From an uncultured Bacteroidales bacterium (GTDB lineage Bacteria; Bacteroidota; Bacteroidia; Bacteroidales; UBA932): a stretch of DNA of 64,000 nucleotides. The stretch lies in the NCBI GenBank assembly GCA_945874155.1, contig CAMCFO010000004.1:1-64000 (forward strand), in the 5' to 3' direction. A program made the position numbers and the translations under genes. Of the stretch, positions 7,972-16,134 are shown piece after piece (within the stretch, counting starts at the first letter, position 1; each line of letters opens with the position of its first letter). Under the pieces are notes generated by a model that saw nothing but the letters and a program-made list of their open reading frames with translations, was not told the DNA's origin and searched no databases.

Positions 7972-10836
7972 ATGACAGCAGGTGGCAGTATAGTTATTCG
8001 TGGAGCGCGAGTGAATAATTTGAAAAATATCTCATTGGAGATTCCTCGCGGCAAACTTGTGGTTATCACCGGCATTTCCGGTTCAGGAAAATCTTCCCTC
8101 GCCTTTGACACTCTTTATGCCGAAGGCCAGCGCCGCTTTGCTGAAAGCCTGTCGTCATATGCCCGGCAATTCCTCGGCAGAATGAATAAACCCGATGTAG
8201 ATGACATAGACGGCATCCCGCCAGCCATAGCCATAGAACAGAAGGTCAACATACGCAATCCCAGGTCCACCGTTGCCACCACAACTGAAATATTCGACTT
8301 CCTGCGTCTGATATTCGCAAAAATCGGCCACACATATTCCCCAATTTCCGGTCGTGAGGTAAAAGCCAGCACCGCAAAAGATGTGAAAATGCTCATTGAA
8401 AAACTCAGGCCGCAAGACGACGAGAGGATACCTATATATATATTGGCGGACATAGGCTGGAACAAGCGTGAGGACAAGGTGGAACTGATGCTTGCGCTCA
8501 AAGAGGAGGGTTTTTCCAGGTTTTTCGAATTAGGAGCAAGGACCGGGGCCGTCAGCATCGAGGACATTATGAAGTTTTCCGAGAGTGGGGACTTTCCGGC
8601 TAATCTGTATTTGCTGGTGGATAGGCTCAGACTTGGGAAGGAGGAAATTTCCGAGGAACTGTCAACCAGGCTCCTGGGGTCCATCCAGACTGGATTTGAC
8701 AAGGGGGACGGACGTGTCATTGTCTGCTGGGAGGAGAAAGGTGGGGCAGGAAACTACCGTCAGGAAGAGTTCTGCAACCGCCTCGAAATGGACGGAATAA
8801 CATTTCGCCAACCGGATGAATACCTTTTCAGTTTCAACAGTCCTTTGGGAGCCTGCCCGGTTTGCGGAGGCCTGGGCGAAATCATAGGCATAAGCGAAGA
8901 CCTGGTCATACCCGACAAAAGCCGAAGCATCTATGACGAGGCCATTGCCTGCTGGAGAGGCGAAAAGATGAAATATTTCAACGAATTGCTCATCAGAAAC
9001 GCCAAAAAGAACGGAATACCTGTTTTTGAACCCTATTGCAACCTCACCGAGGCCCAGAAAGCCAAGATTTGGGAAGGTTGTCCGGCCGCGCGAGAGGAAG
9101 ACTCCATCATCGGCATCAACGAGTTTTTCAAATGGGTGGACCAGAACAAATACAAAATACAATATAAATATATGCTCAGCCGTTACAGCGGCAAGACCAT
9201 CTGTCGCGACTGTGGCGGGAGCAGATTGCGGAAAGAAGCTCTCTATGTCCGGGTGGGCGGAAAGAATATTCACGAACTGCTGCAGATGAATGTGGTGCAG
9301 ATGCATGAATTCTTCAGCAGACTTGAGCTCGACGAGTACGACCGCAATGTGGCCGGGAAAGCCATAGACGAGATTCTATTCCGACTCAAATGTATTGAAA
9401 ACGTAGGACTTGGCTATCTCACACTGGACCGCCGCTCAAACAGTCTGTCGGGAGGAGAGAGTCAGAGGGTGAATCTGGTGTCGGCCCTGGGCAATTCCCT
9501 GGTCGGGTCACTCTACATCCTTGACGAGCCGAGCATAGGCCTGCATCCGCGGGATACCGAAAGGCTTATCGCAGTGCTCAAACAGTTGCGCGACCTCGGA
9601 AATACTGTAGTGGTGGTGGAGCACGACGAGAACATAATGAGGGCTGCAGACCAGTTGATTGACATAGGGCCAAAGGCGGGAGAAGAAGGTGGAGAGATTG
9701 TGTATCAGGGACATTTGGAGGAAACGCTTGCATCCGGATCGGAAGTCGGATGTTCAAAATCCCTGACGCTTCAATACTTGAGCGGACACCGTCCGAAATT
9801 GACCCGCCAGCGCCGCAAATGGCATTATTCGGTGGATGTAGTCGGGGCTATGGAACATAATCTCAAGGATGTCAATGTGAAATTTCCATTGGGAGTGCTC
9901 ACAGCTGTCACCGGAGTGAGCGGATCCGGAAAGTCGTCGCTTGTGGGAGATGTGCTCTACCCTGCCCTCTACAGGGCAATCAACCACGCAGGGCCGGTAC
10001 CTGGCACTTTCAGGAGGCTTGAGGGGAATATCGACCGCATCACCCAGATTGAGTATGTGGATCAGAATCCCATAGGAAAGAGTTCACGCAGCAATGCTGT
10101 CACATATCTCAAGATTTACGACGACATACGCAAGCTGCTCTCGGACCAGCCCTATGCAAAGATGAACGGTTACACTCCTTCCTTCTTCTCGTTCAATCAG
10201 GACGGAGGACGCTGCCCGGAATGTCAGGGGGACGGTTTTGTGAAGATTGAGATGCAGTTTATGGCGGACATAACGATGGTTTGCGATTCCTGCGGCGGAA
10301 AAAGGTTCAAGCCGGATATTCTGGAGGTCAGATACAAGGGGAAGAATATCGATGACATCCTGAATATGAGTGTTGCCGAAGCCATAGAATTCTTTGGTTG
10401 TCAGACAGATGCAACGGCAAAGAAAATTGCGGGGAAACTTCAGGCACTGGTGGATGTGGGGCTGTCCTATATAAGGCTCGGGCAGAGTGCAAGCACGCTT
10501 TCGGGAGGAGAGAGCCAGAGAATCAAACTGGCGTGGTTCCTTTTGTCGGGAAAGGAGCAGACTAACAAGAACCAGCATATTATGTTCATTTTTGACGAAC
10601 CGACCACCGGATTGCACTTCTACGATGTGGAGAATCTGCTGAGGTCTTTCGATTCGCTGCTGGCCAATGGGCATACTATCGTGGTGGTGGAACACAACCC
10701 GGATGTCATCAGTGCAGCCGATTGGGTGATCGACCTGGGTCCCGAAGCCGGAGCTGACGGCGGGAACATCGTTTTCTGCGGCACACCTGACGCCCTCCGC
10801 TCCTGTCCTGAGTCCCAAACCGGCAAGTACATCTGA
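7972..10836 (+). CDS. uvrA: UvrABC nucleotide excision repair ATPase, subunit A
   Basis: UvrA is the DNA damage sensor that loads UvrB in nucleotide excision repair. The reading frame stays open upstream through the tRNA region, but the ATG at 7972 ([18 protein letters not shown]) begins the family-typical N-terminus and gives the usual length, 954 residues. Two ABC modules are present: Walker [10 protein letters not shown] (34-42) and GVSGSGKSS (about 648-656), with signatures LSGGESQR at about 492 and about 842. Zinc-binding cysteine pairs are seen in CPVCGG, CRDCGG and the CPEC...CDSC module of the second half. The UvrB-interaction insert is retained. Some Bacteroidales carry UvrA paralogues, so which copy this is cannot be settled here. 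Confidence 0.95.
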   Translation: MTAGGSIVIRGARVNNLKNISLEIPRGKLVVITGISGSGKSSLAFDTLYAEGQRRFAESLSSYARQFLGRMNKPDVDDIDGIPPAIAIEQKVNIRNPRSTVATTTEIFDFLRLIFAKIGHTYSPISGREVKASTAKDVKMLIEKLRPQDDERIPIYILADIGWNKREDKVELMLALKEEGFSRFFELGARTGAVSIEDIMKFSESGDFPANLYLLVDRLRLGKEEISEELSTRLLGSIQTGFDKGDGRVIVCWEEKGGAGNYRQEEFCNRLEMDGITFRQPDEYLFSFNSPLGACPVCGGLGEIIGISEDLVIPDKSRSIYDEAIACWRGEKMKYFNELLIRNAKKNGIPVFEPYCNLTEAQKAKIWEGCPAAREEDSIIGINEFFKWVDQNKYKIQYKYMLSRYSGKTICRDCGGSRLRKEALYVRVGGKNIHELLQMNVVQMHEFFSRLELDEYDRNVAGKAIDEILFRLKCIENVGLGYLTLDRRSNSLSGGESQRVNLVSALGNSLVGSLYILDEPSIGLHPRDTERLIAVLKQLRDLGNTVVVVEHDENIMRAADQLIDIGPKAGEEGGEIVYQGHLEETLASGSEVGCSKSLTLQYLSGHRPKLTRQRRKWHYSVDVVGAMEHNLKDVNVKFPLGVLTAVTGVSGSGKSSLVGDVLYPALYRAINHAGPVPGTFRRLEGNIDRITQIEYVDQNPIGKSSRSNAVTYLKIYDDIRKLLSDQPYAKMNGYTPSFFSFNQDGGRCPECQGDGFVKIEMQFMADITMVCDSCGGKRFKPDILEVRYKGKNIDDILNMSVAEAIEFFGCQTDATAKKIAGKLQALVDVGLSYIRLGQSASTLSGGESQRIKLAWFLLSGKEQTNKNQHIMFIFDEPTTGLHFYDVENLLRSFDSLLANGHTIVVVEHNPDVISAADWVIDLGPEAGADGGNIVFCGTPDALRSCPESQTGKYI

Positions 10837-10871
10837 TCCCGCTCCCCCTCACAAACGTAACATCCCACGTC

Positions 10872-10907
10872 ACACCCGGCCCAGACCGGGTGTCTATTAC
10901 CCTTTTT
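10872..10907 (+). terminator. Terminator-like hairpin after uvrA
   Basis: ACACCCGG (10872-10879) pairs with CCGGGTGT (10886-10893) across a 6-base loop, followed after a few bases by CCTTTTT. It starts 35 bases past the uvrA stop. The T-run is slightly displaced, so confidence is moderate. Confidence 0.6.
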
Positions 10908-11030
10908 AGAAGCAATAAATAAATTTATAAGATTTTTTCAGCAAAATTTTCTGATAAAAAAGTGACATACTTCAAAATAAATTTATCACTCAACCATAAA
11001 AAAGAAAAACTTTCATTACTTTTTTATCAA

Positions 11031-11064
11031 TTGCGCATTTCCGGAATATTTGTATATATGTTTG
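11031..11064 (+). promoter_or_regulatory. Probable promoter of the Rpn-type nuclease gene
   Basis: A TTG (11031-11033) is followed after 23 bases by TATGTTTG (11057-11064), matching the Bacteroidetes -33/-7 pattern. The start codon is 25 bases downstream. The surrounding 10910-11089 stretch is strongly AT-rich and holds no gene. Confidence 0.45.
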
Positions 11065-11089
11065 TAGTTCAATTTTAATTTCTTGAAAT

Positions 11090-12016
11090 ATGGAAACATT
11101 GAACACAAACCTACCAATTGAAACCCGCACTTTCGCCTCATTGCTCGACGATGCCGGGTTTAAGGCAGTTATGGCTGACCAAGTCTATAAACCGCTGCTC
11201 ATCGGACTCCTAAATGAAGTCTTGCCTCCGCACGACCGCATCGCGGATATTGTGCAGTACCTCGACAGGGAACAGGGGCTGGATACTGTCAACAGCAAGA
11301 AGACTGTGCTTGACCTTGTTTGTCTCACTGATGACGGAAGAACCATCGACATTGAAATCCAAAGGAAGAAAGACGCATATTTCTTTCAGAGGTGTTTTTA
11401 CTATGCTGCCGGGTATTATCACCGCAAACTCTCGAAAGGCGACAAGTACAAACTCCTCAAGCCTGTCTATGTCATCAGTTTTCTGGCTGGGGAATTGTCT
11501 TTCGAGAAAAATGACGGAAAGAAACCCGACAAAGTCATCACCAGGTATATGATGCAGGAGGAAACCTCGAAAATTTTTGCTCCAACGACAATTATTTGTA
11601 TCTTCGCACAGTTGGGACGCTTCAATCTCAAGCTGGAGGAGTGCAAGACCAGACGGGACTTGCTGCTTTATTGGTTCAAGTACGGAGACACGTATGAGAC
11701 TCTGCCGCAAGAGATAAAAGACGACCCGTTTATGGAAAGAGTGGGTGAGGCTTGTCGCATCGCCGGTTTCTCCGATGAAAAATACGAAACTTACTTACTG
11801 GATATGAAAACTGAACTGGATTACGAATGGGGACTTGACTGCGCTCGCGATGAAGGGCTTGAAGAAGGGCTTAAACGCGGACGTGAAGAGGGACGTGAAG
11901 AAGGACGCGAAGAAGGACTCGTTGAGACAGCTAAAAACTTAAAATGCAATGGTGTCCCTTTAGAATTAATTGCCAAATGCACGGGATTGTCTATTGAGAC
12001 TATTGAAGCGCTTTAG
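11090..12016 (+). CDS. PD-(D/E)XK nuclease family protein (Rpn / putative transposase type)
   Basis: The 308-residue product belongs to the PD-(D/E)XK nuclease-transposase family (Rpn-like proteins). The N-terminus reads FASLLDDAGFKAVMAD and KPLLIGLLNEVLP, and the catalytic core is visible as D75 (VLDLVCLTDDGRTIDIEIQ) followed by E89-x-Q91. The C-terminus is a charged repetitive tail (GLEEGLKRG, then REEG repeats) and a short helical end, as usual in this family. E. coli Rpn proteins are recombination-promoting nucleases; many Bacteroidetes copies have no tested role. It stands alone in an AT-rich accessory patch between its own promoter-like site and terminator. I see no inverted terminal repeats, so transposition of this copy is not supported by the sequence. 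Confidence 0.85.
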   Translation: METLNTNLPIETRTFASLLDDAGFKAVMADQVYKPLLIGLLNEVLPPHDRIADIVQYLDREQGLDTVNSKKTVLDLVCLTDDGRTIDIEIQRKKDAYFFQRCFYYAAGYYHRKLSKGDKYKLLKPVYVISFLAGELSFEKNDGKKPDKVITRYMMQEETSKIFAPTTIICIFAQLGRFNLKLEECKTRRDLLLYWFKYGDTYETLPQEIKDDPFMERVGEACRIAGFSDEKYETYLLDMKTELDYEWGLDCARDEGLEEGLKRGREEGREEGREEGLVETAKNLKCNGVPLELIAKCTGLSIETIEAL

Positions 12017-12112
12017 TAATCCTCAAAAAATAACCTGCACAATAGTGCACGAGAAGGAACACCTCACATCCGACTCCGGCCGAGTGTCCAGATTTTTGAA
12101 CTATTATGATAA

Positions 12113-12155
12113 GTTTGACAGCAACTGGTTCGAGGTTGCTGTCAAACTTGTTTTA
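12113..12155 (+). terminator. Terminator hairpin after the Rpn-type gene
   Basis: GTTTGACAGCAAC (12113-12125) pairs perfectly with GTTGCTGTCAAAC (12135-12147) across a 9-base loop, followed by TTGTTTTA. It starts 97 bases past the stop codon. Confidence 0.75.
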
Positions 12156-12421
12156 TGGGATTAAGATTTCCAGCAATAAGCATCGGTCGCAGCTCAATCC
12201 GCTGGCGGTTCCGCTGAATGATGCAGTGATTCCGCTGCTGATGTTGTTGCTTGTCAAAGAATTGGAACTAGTTCCGTATTCTAAACCATTCTCGATGACC
12301 ATGCCGGTTGAAATGGAATATCAGCCAGACAGTTTTGCCCCTGTCTGACTGATATTCATTGCTCCGTCGGTTGTTACTGTTGCTATGGGCTCTTCACCCC
12401 GTCGCCGCCGACGGATTGTAG
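12156..12421. other. Intergenic stretch without a gene; one strong hairpin
   Basis: No credible coding sequence is seen between the terminator and the end of the convergent lipoprotein gene. A hairpin at 12318-12355 pairs ATATCAG/CTGATAT and CAGACAG/CTGTCTG with one internal mismatch. It may end minus-strand transcription from the lipoprotein gene or plus-strand read-through. A short CCGTCGG/CCGACGG inverted repeat lies near 12366-12416. Confidence 0.5.
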
Positions 12422-14572
12422 TCATTCGTAAACAATAATTGCTTTGTTAAAGTATATAGCTCCTGTAGCTTGTGATTCCCGTGATATTTCAAGTGTAATT
12501 TCACCAGTAATACCGTTAGTGTACTCAACCTTAAATTGTGAACCACCGGCGTCAGCATTTTGGGAGGTATAAACACTTCCTTCGTCCAGGGATGTACCAA
12601 TTAATATTTTTGGTTTAACGTTCGTGTTTGACTTTGCTGTACCCCATAGTTCAATTGACTTAACTTTTTTGCCAGAAAAACTATCTGAAACTAATTTAAT
12701 ATAAGATACTTTCTTTTTGTTTGAACCCGCTTGAATATAGCTATCGCTAGAGCCAAATGCTTCCGCATCAGAAGTAAAAGTCCATGAATTATTTTGGTCG
12801 TCTGTCAATACTTTTCCGGACTCTGTTACAGCGCTGCTAATAGATAATGTAGCTGTGACAGTTCCACCAGTTGAAGGGTTTGGACCAGTCGTTACCTTAT
12901 CAGCGAAAACACTAGGATTGGAATCCTTATTCAGCTTAGTGTTAGAAGGTTTTGCAACTACACTGATTGTATATACGGTATCGTAAGCAAGACCTTGAAT
13001 TGTACAAGAAGGGGTTTCACCAGATTCAATCGTATTAGAAACCGTTTTGCTTACTGCTGCACCTTCGTCAGTGGTCGCCGTTACCACATAAGAATCAGCA
13101 TCATTCACAGCCTCCCATTCAACATATATTGAATTAGCAGAATCTTTAGACAACTCAGCCTTTACAATATTTGGTTTATTCAGTGCAGACCTTGTATCTG
13201 GCCCGACAAACACCTCTACTGAAGAGACTTTTGCTGTTCCATTAGTTCTCAAATAAGCTGTTTTATATTTTGTCTCAATAGCAGATAGGTCTATAGTTAA
13301 TTCTTTAGTACTCCCATCTGAAACGACAGAGCTAATTTCGTCAGAATCATAAGCTTGCCCATCCGAGAGATATAATTTCTTTCCATTACTCAAGGCTGAT
13401 TTTAGCACAATATTAACAGTTCTTATATCATCTGAAAAATCAGGTAACTTTATATAACTATTACGAGAATTTGATGTCGTTCCCACTTGAATATACTGAT
13501 TACCATTTTGGTAATATGCTGCAATTACCCATTTAAGACCTGAACCAATTTGTTCATAAGTATAAGCTTTTGTGTATGCTCCCCAGCTTGAACCTGCAAC
13601 CGATGAGATTTCGTCAAATGTCAATTTAGCATAAGTAACATCCCCTGACTTCTTAACCCCTTTAATTCCGTTGAAATTAACACTGAACCCAGAAGCCTCG
13701 CCCACTTTGAAAGCAAGGGATTTGTCTTCAGCAAGCTTGATATTCTTTGTAAAGGTGTAGTTTTCAGTCTCAACTTCCACAGAGAAAGTGTCTCCGGCGA
13801 CAAGCTTAAATGGCCAGCAAGTAAAGTATGCTGTCATTCCGTTTGTTGCTGCAATCTCCTTATCGGAATAGTCAAGGACAACATTGTCAACACCTTGTCC
13901 TGAATACCCATATTCAGCGCCGGAAGCGTCTGTCATATTGATTTTGCTGCGTCCAGTTACGGTTTTACCTGTTGCAGTGAAAGTTACCTTCTGAACATTC
14001 TCATCTGAATTCAGGTTGGTAATTGCCATTTTACCGATAGCTACGACACGAGCAAACTGAAGATTCAACTCCTTCGGCTGATTCGTCTGGTCGATTATTG
14101 GCTTTGAAACAAGGATATCAGCAGCCGGGCCGAAACTTGTAGCTGTCGGGGCTTGAGTTGACGGTAGCTCGACTTTGAAGCTTTCAATTACGGTGTTATC
14201 GGCTACATATGATGAATTTGGATAAAGAGCATAATAATTATAATAGGTATCTGCTGTAACTTTACCCAATGATACAGTAAACTTTGCTGTAGCACCATTT
14301 TCTGAAACAGATGCTTCTTCAGATGCAGCTTTGGCAACTTTGATTTCTTCACCAATTGTATATTGCTCAATAACTGCAAGTTTTTCGCCGCTATCGGCCC
14401 AGGTAACCACTCCGCCATCGCCAAGAACAGTCTTAGTGTCGTCTGCGCCGGCAATAATGGTCATTTCGACCTGGCCAGGTTTCACTTCTTCGTTGAATGC
14501 TTCCTTTTTGCAGGATGCGAAGAGAGCTGCCACTGTGGCAACTGCTCCAATGAGTCTGAATGTTGTTTTCAT
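12422..14572 (-). CDS. Fimbrillin-like lipoprotein with fibronectin III domain
   Basis: This is a predicted surface lipoprotein of 716 residues from the ATG at 14572; the longer frame from 14605 would hide the signal peptide. The lipobox ends at Cys21 (ALFASCKKE). The N-terminal 300 residues have the fimbrillin (Mfa-like) pattern: VEMTIIAG, DDTKTVL, VTWADSGEKLAVI, then YYNYYALYP. Two similar modules follow, at about 305-465 and about 575-716; each has a W, a YIQ(V/A)G(T/S) strand and a YIKL strand, and they flank a fibronectin type III domain (about 470-565). The gene is visibly more AT-rich than its neighbours. A 49-57 residue peptide gene ends 19 bases upstream. Role as adhesin or fimbrial component is inferred; no chaperone or other fimbrial gene is nearby. 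Confidence 0.8.
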   Translation of the reverse strand: MKTTFRLIGAVATVAALFASCKKEAFNEEVKPGQVEMTIIAGADDTKTVLGDGGVVTWADSGEKLAVIEQYTIGEEIKVAKAASEEASVSENGATAKFTVSLGKVTADTYYNYYALYPNSSYVADNTVIESFKVELPSTQAPTATSFGPAADILVSKPIIDQTNQPKELNLQFARVVAIGKMAITNLNSDENVQKVTFTATGKTVTGRSKINMTDASGAEYGYSGQGVDNVVLDYSDKEIAATNGMTAYFTCWPFKLVAGDTFSVEVETENYTFTKNIKLAEDKSLAFKVGEASGFSVNFNGIKGVKKSGDVTYAKLTFDEISSVAGSSWGAYTKAYTYEQIGSGLKWVIAAYYQNGNQYIQVGTTSNSRNSYIKLPDFSDDIRTVNIVLKSALSNGKKLYLSDGQAYDSDEISSVVSDGSTKELTIDLSAIETKYKTAYLRTNGTAKVSSVEVFVGPDTRSALNKPNIVKAELSKDSANSIYVEWEAVNDADSYVVTATTDEGAAVSKTVSNTIESGETPSCTIQGLAYDTVYTISVVAKPSNTKLNKDSNPSVFADKVTTGPNPSTGGTVTATLSISSAVTESGKVLTDDQNNSWTFTSDAEAFGSSDSYIQAGSNKKKVSYIKLVSDSFSGKKVKSIELWGTAKSNTNVKPKILIGTSLDEGSVYTSQNADAGGSQFKVEYTNGITGEITLEISRESQATGAIYFNKAIIVYE

Positions 14573-14591
14573 TGTCTGATTGCCTTTTAGG

Positions 14592-14765
14592 TTAAAACTC
14601 TCCATATCCTTCCGTGATTACTGTCTTGCCGGCTTGTCCGGTTTCTCCGTAAGGACTCTGAGCAAAGCCTTGCTCGATGTTGAATTGTGTTGCGAGGATT
14701 TTGGGAGACTCGTAGCTCCTTGTTCTGGATTGTACTTCCATGACTTGATATTTTGGGTTTAACAT
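14592..14765 (-). CDS. Small peptide gene preceding the fimbrillin-like lipoprotein
   Basis: A short frame of 57 codons (ATG at 14765) or 49 codons (ATG at 14741, MEVQSRTRSYESPKIL) ends with TAA 19 bases before the lipoprotein start. The peptide has no signal sequence or membrane segment. Its layout (SYESPKI near the start, then IEQGFAQSP, ending EGYGEF with an acidic aromatic tail) resembles small Bacteroidales peptides of the form YxxPxxE...QS...D/E-W/F that sit beside fimbrillin-like genes. The close spacing and shared strand suggest co-transcription. Function is unknown; it could be a regulator, a toxin-like peptide or a structural subunit. It is short, so chance coding cannot be excluded. 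Confidence 0.55.
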   Translation of the reverse strand: MLNPKYQVMEVQSRTRSYESPKILATQFNIEQGFAQSPYGETGQAGKTVITEGYGEF

Positions 14766-14780
14766 TGGTATTGCTTGTGC

Positions 14781-14894
14781 GGGGATTGCCGGTCGGGGCC
14801 GGCAATGACGTTAGGGCCGGCAATGACGTTAGGGCCGGCAATGACGCGAGGGTCGCAAAGGGGACGGGATTGCCGGTCGGGGCCGGCAATGACT
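14781..14894. repeat. Cluster of GC-rich GGGCCGGCAATGAC repeats
   Basis: The core GGGCCGGCAATGAC occurs four times. The unit TTAGGGCCGGCAATGACG is repeated exactly at 14811-14828 and 14829-14846. The outer two copies extend to ATTGCCGGTCGGGGCCGGCAAT, a perfect-stem hairpin, at 14785-14806 and 14869-14890. The GC-rich block contrasts with its AT-rich surroundings and resembles REP-type intergenic repeats. The remaining 14895-15163 holds no gene that I can support. Confidence 0.75.
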
Positions 14895-15163
14895 ATGGGT
14901 ATGGAAGTAGCTATCGGATTGGTAGACAACATAATGACCCCACCCAAAAAGATACGGTGGAGCTTTCTTGAGCTGTTCAATTTTGATAGGTACATTTTGC
15001 TGTTGTATTCAGGGCGCAATTAAATGACTGCCCTAATCTCTTTTCGGGCGGCAAAGGTCGGCATTTTGCAAGAATATTCAAAATATATGTCAGCTTATCT
15101 GCACATTGTAACAAAATATTAACAAAACTTGTCTAATTTTACGGTCATCAAAGAAATGGTATT

Positions 15164-15919
15164 ATGAAATTATATAAAATGGCCCTGGCAGCCCTACTGC
15201 CCCTGCTCGTATGCGCTTCCTGCAGAAATGTTAAAAAAAATAATATGGAACAACAAATTGACAGCACTGCTCTGATGCTCAAGCTTGAGCCGGAGTTCTA
15301 CATTGAGACCACCGAGGGAACCATAAAGGTGAAACTCTATTCCAAGACCCCCAAGCACAGGGACAATTTCTGCAAGCTGGTGGCCGAGCACTACTACGAC
15401 AGTCTGCTTTTTCACCGTGTAATCAACGGGTTTATGATTCAGACAGGGGACCCGCTGACCAAGGACACGTCCAAGGTGGAGCTTTACGGGACAGGCGGGC
15501 CGGACTATACCATCCCGGCGGAGTTCGTCAATGAATATTACCACAAGAAGGGGGCATTGGCGGCTGCCCGTCGTGGAGACACTGCAAATCCCCGCAAGTC
15601 TTCAAGCGGTTCACAGTTCTATATCGTTCAGGACGAAATGGGCTGCATTCATCTGGATGGAGAATACACCGTTTTCGGAGAGACAATTGAGGGACTGGAT
15701 GTGATAGACAGAATTGCAGCTGCTCCTACAGACAAGTATGACAGGCCGCTCAAGGATATAAGAATTCTGAGCATCAAGCCGGTGGTTGAAGAGCAAGGAA
15801 CGGGCGAGAACAATGCCGAAGAGGACAATGCCGAAGAGGACAGTATGGGAAAGAACAATGCCGACAGCACCGGAGTCAAGCCTTCATTGGAGGAGTCCGG
15901 AACTGCCCCGGAGTATTGA
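15164..15919 (+). CDS. Cyclophilin-type peptidyl-prolyl isomerase lipoprotein
   Basis: This enzyme catalyses cis-trans isomerisation of proline peptide bonds, helping protein folding in the periplasm. The 251-residue product has a lipoprotein signal (lipid Cys20 in VCASC). The cyclophilin domain (about 40-205) shows LLFHRVINGFMIQTGDP, the GSQFYI motif and GEYTVFGETIEGLDVIDRI. The last 40 residues form an acidic Asn/Glu-rich tail with a small internal repeat (NNAEEDNAEED). It is a single-gene unit: the upstream region is intergenic and a terminator hairpin follows. A TAATTTTA sequence about 30 bases upstream of the ATG may be its -7 box. Confidence 0.92.
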   Translation: MKLYKMALAALLPLLVCASCRNVKKNNMEQQIDSTALMLKLEPEFYIETTEGTIKVKLYSKTPKHRDNFCKLVAEHYYDSLLFHRVINGFMIQTGDPLTKDTSKVELYGTGGPDYTIPAEFVNEYYHKKGALAAARRGDTANPRKSSSGSQFYIVQDEMGCIHLDGEYTVFGETIEGLDVIDRIAAAPTDKYDRPLKDIRILSIKPVVEEQGTGENNAEEDNAEEDSMGKNNADSTGVKPSLEESGTAPEY

Positions 15920-16049
15920 AAAAGGTAAAAATATGGGAAAACTTGAAAAATTTTTCTTTTTTCTAACGACAAATTGGGGTTTGGCACAGACATTGCAAAC
16001 TCTTTCGGTCGAATAGTTTTTTCATAGGTTAAGTTTTAGGTTAGAATTG

Positions 16050-16088
16050 GAACGGCACTCGGTGTGAATCGCGTGCCGTTCTTCTATT
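16050..16088 (+). terminator. Terminator after the cyclophilin gene
   Basis: GAACGGCAC (16050-16058) pairs with GTGCCGTTC (16073-16081), followed by TTCTATTTTT. The loop is 14 bases. It lies 130 bases past the stop, just before the promoter of the flippase gene. Confidence 0.7.
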
Positions 16089-16116
16089 TTTGTATATCTT
16101 TTTTTGTATATCTTTG
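16089..16116 (+). promoter_or_regulatory. Probable promoter of the polysaccharide flippase gene
   Basis: TATCTTTG (16109-16116) matches the Bacteroidetes -7 consensus 18 bases before the ATG, and a TTTG lies at 16089-16092. The 16-base spacing is slightly short. The sequence TTTTTGTATATCTTT is directly duplicated here. Confidence 0.45.
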
Positions 16117-16134
16117 CGGGCAAAATGAAAGCTT

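Noticed and set aside
11090..12016. Rpn-type gene as part of an intact transposon
   Set aside because: No terminal inverted repeats or target-site duplications could be found around it.
12106..12348. 80-residue plus-strand frame after the Rpn-type gene
   Set aside because: It begins inside a terminator hairpin and has no upstream signals or family resemblance.
14587..14889. 100-residue minus-strand frame across the GC-rich repeats
   Set aside because: Its start is translated repeat (PALTSLPALTSLPAP) and its remainder is the wrong frame over the better-supported 49-57 residue peptide gene.
14781..14894. Possible CRISPR array
   Set aside because: The units are adjacent or nearly so, with no regular spacers, and no cas genes are in the window.
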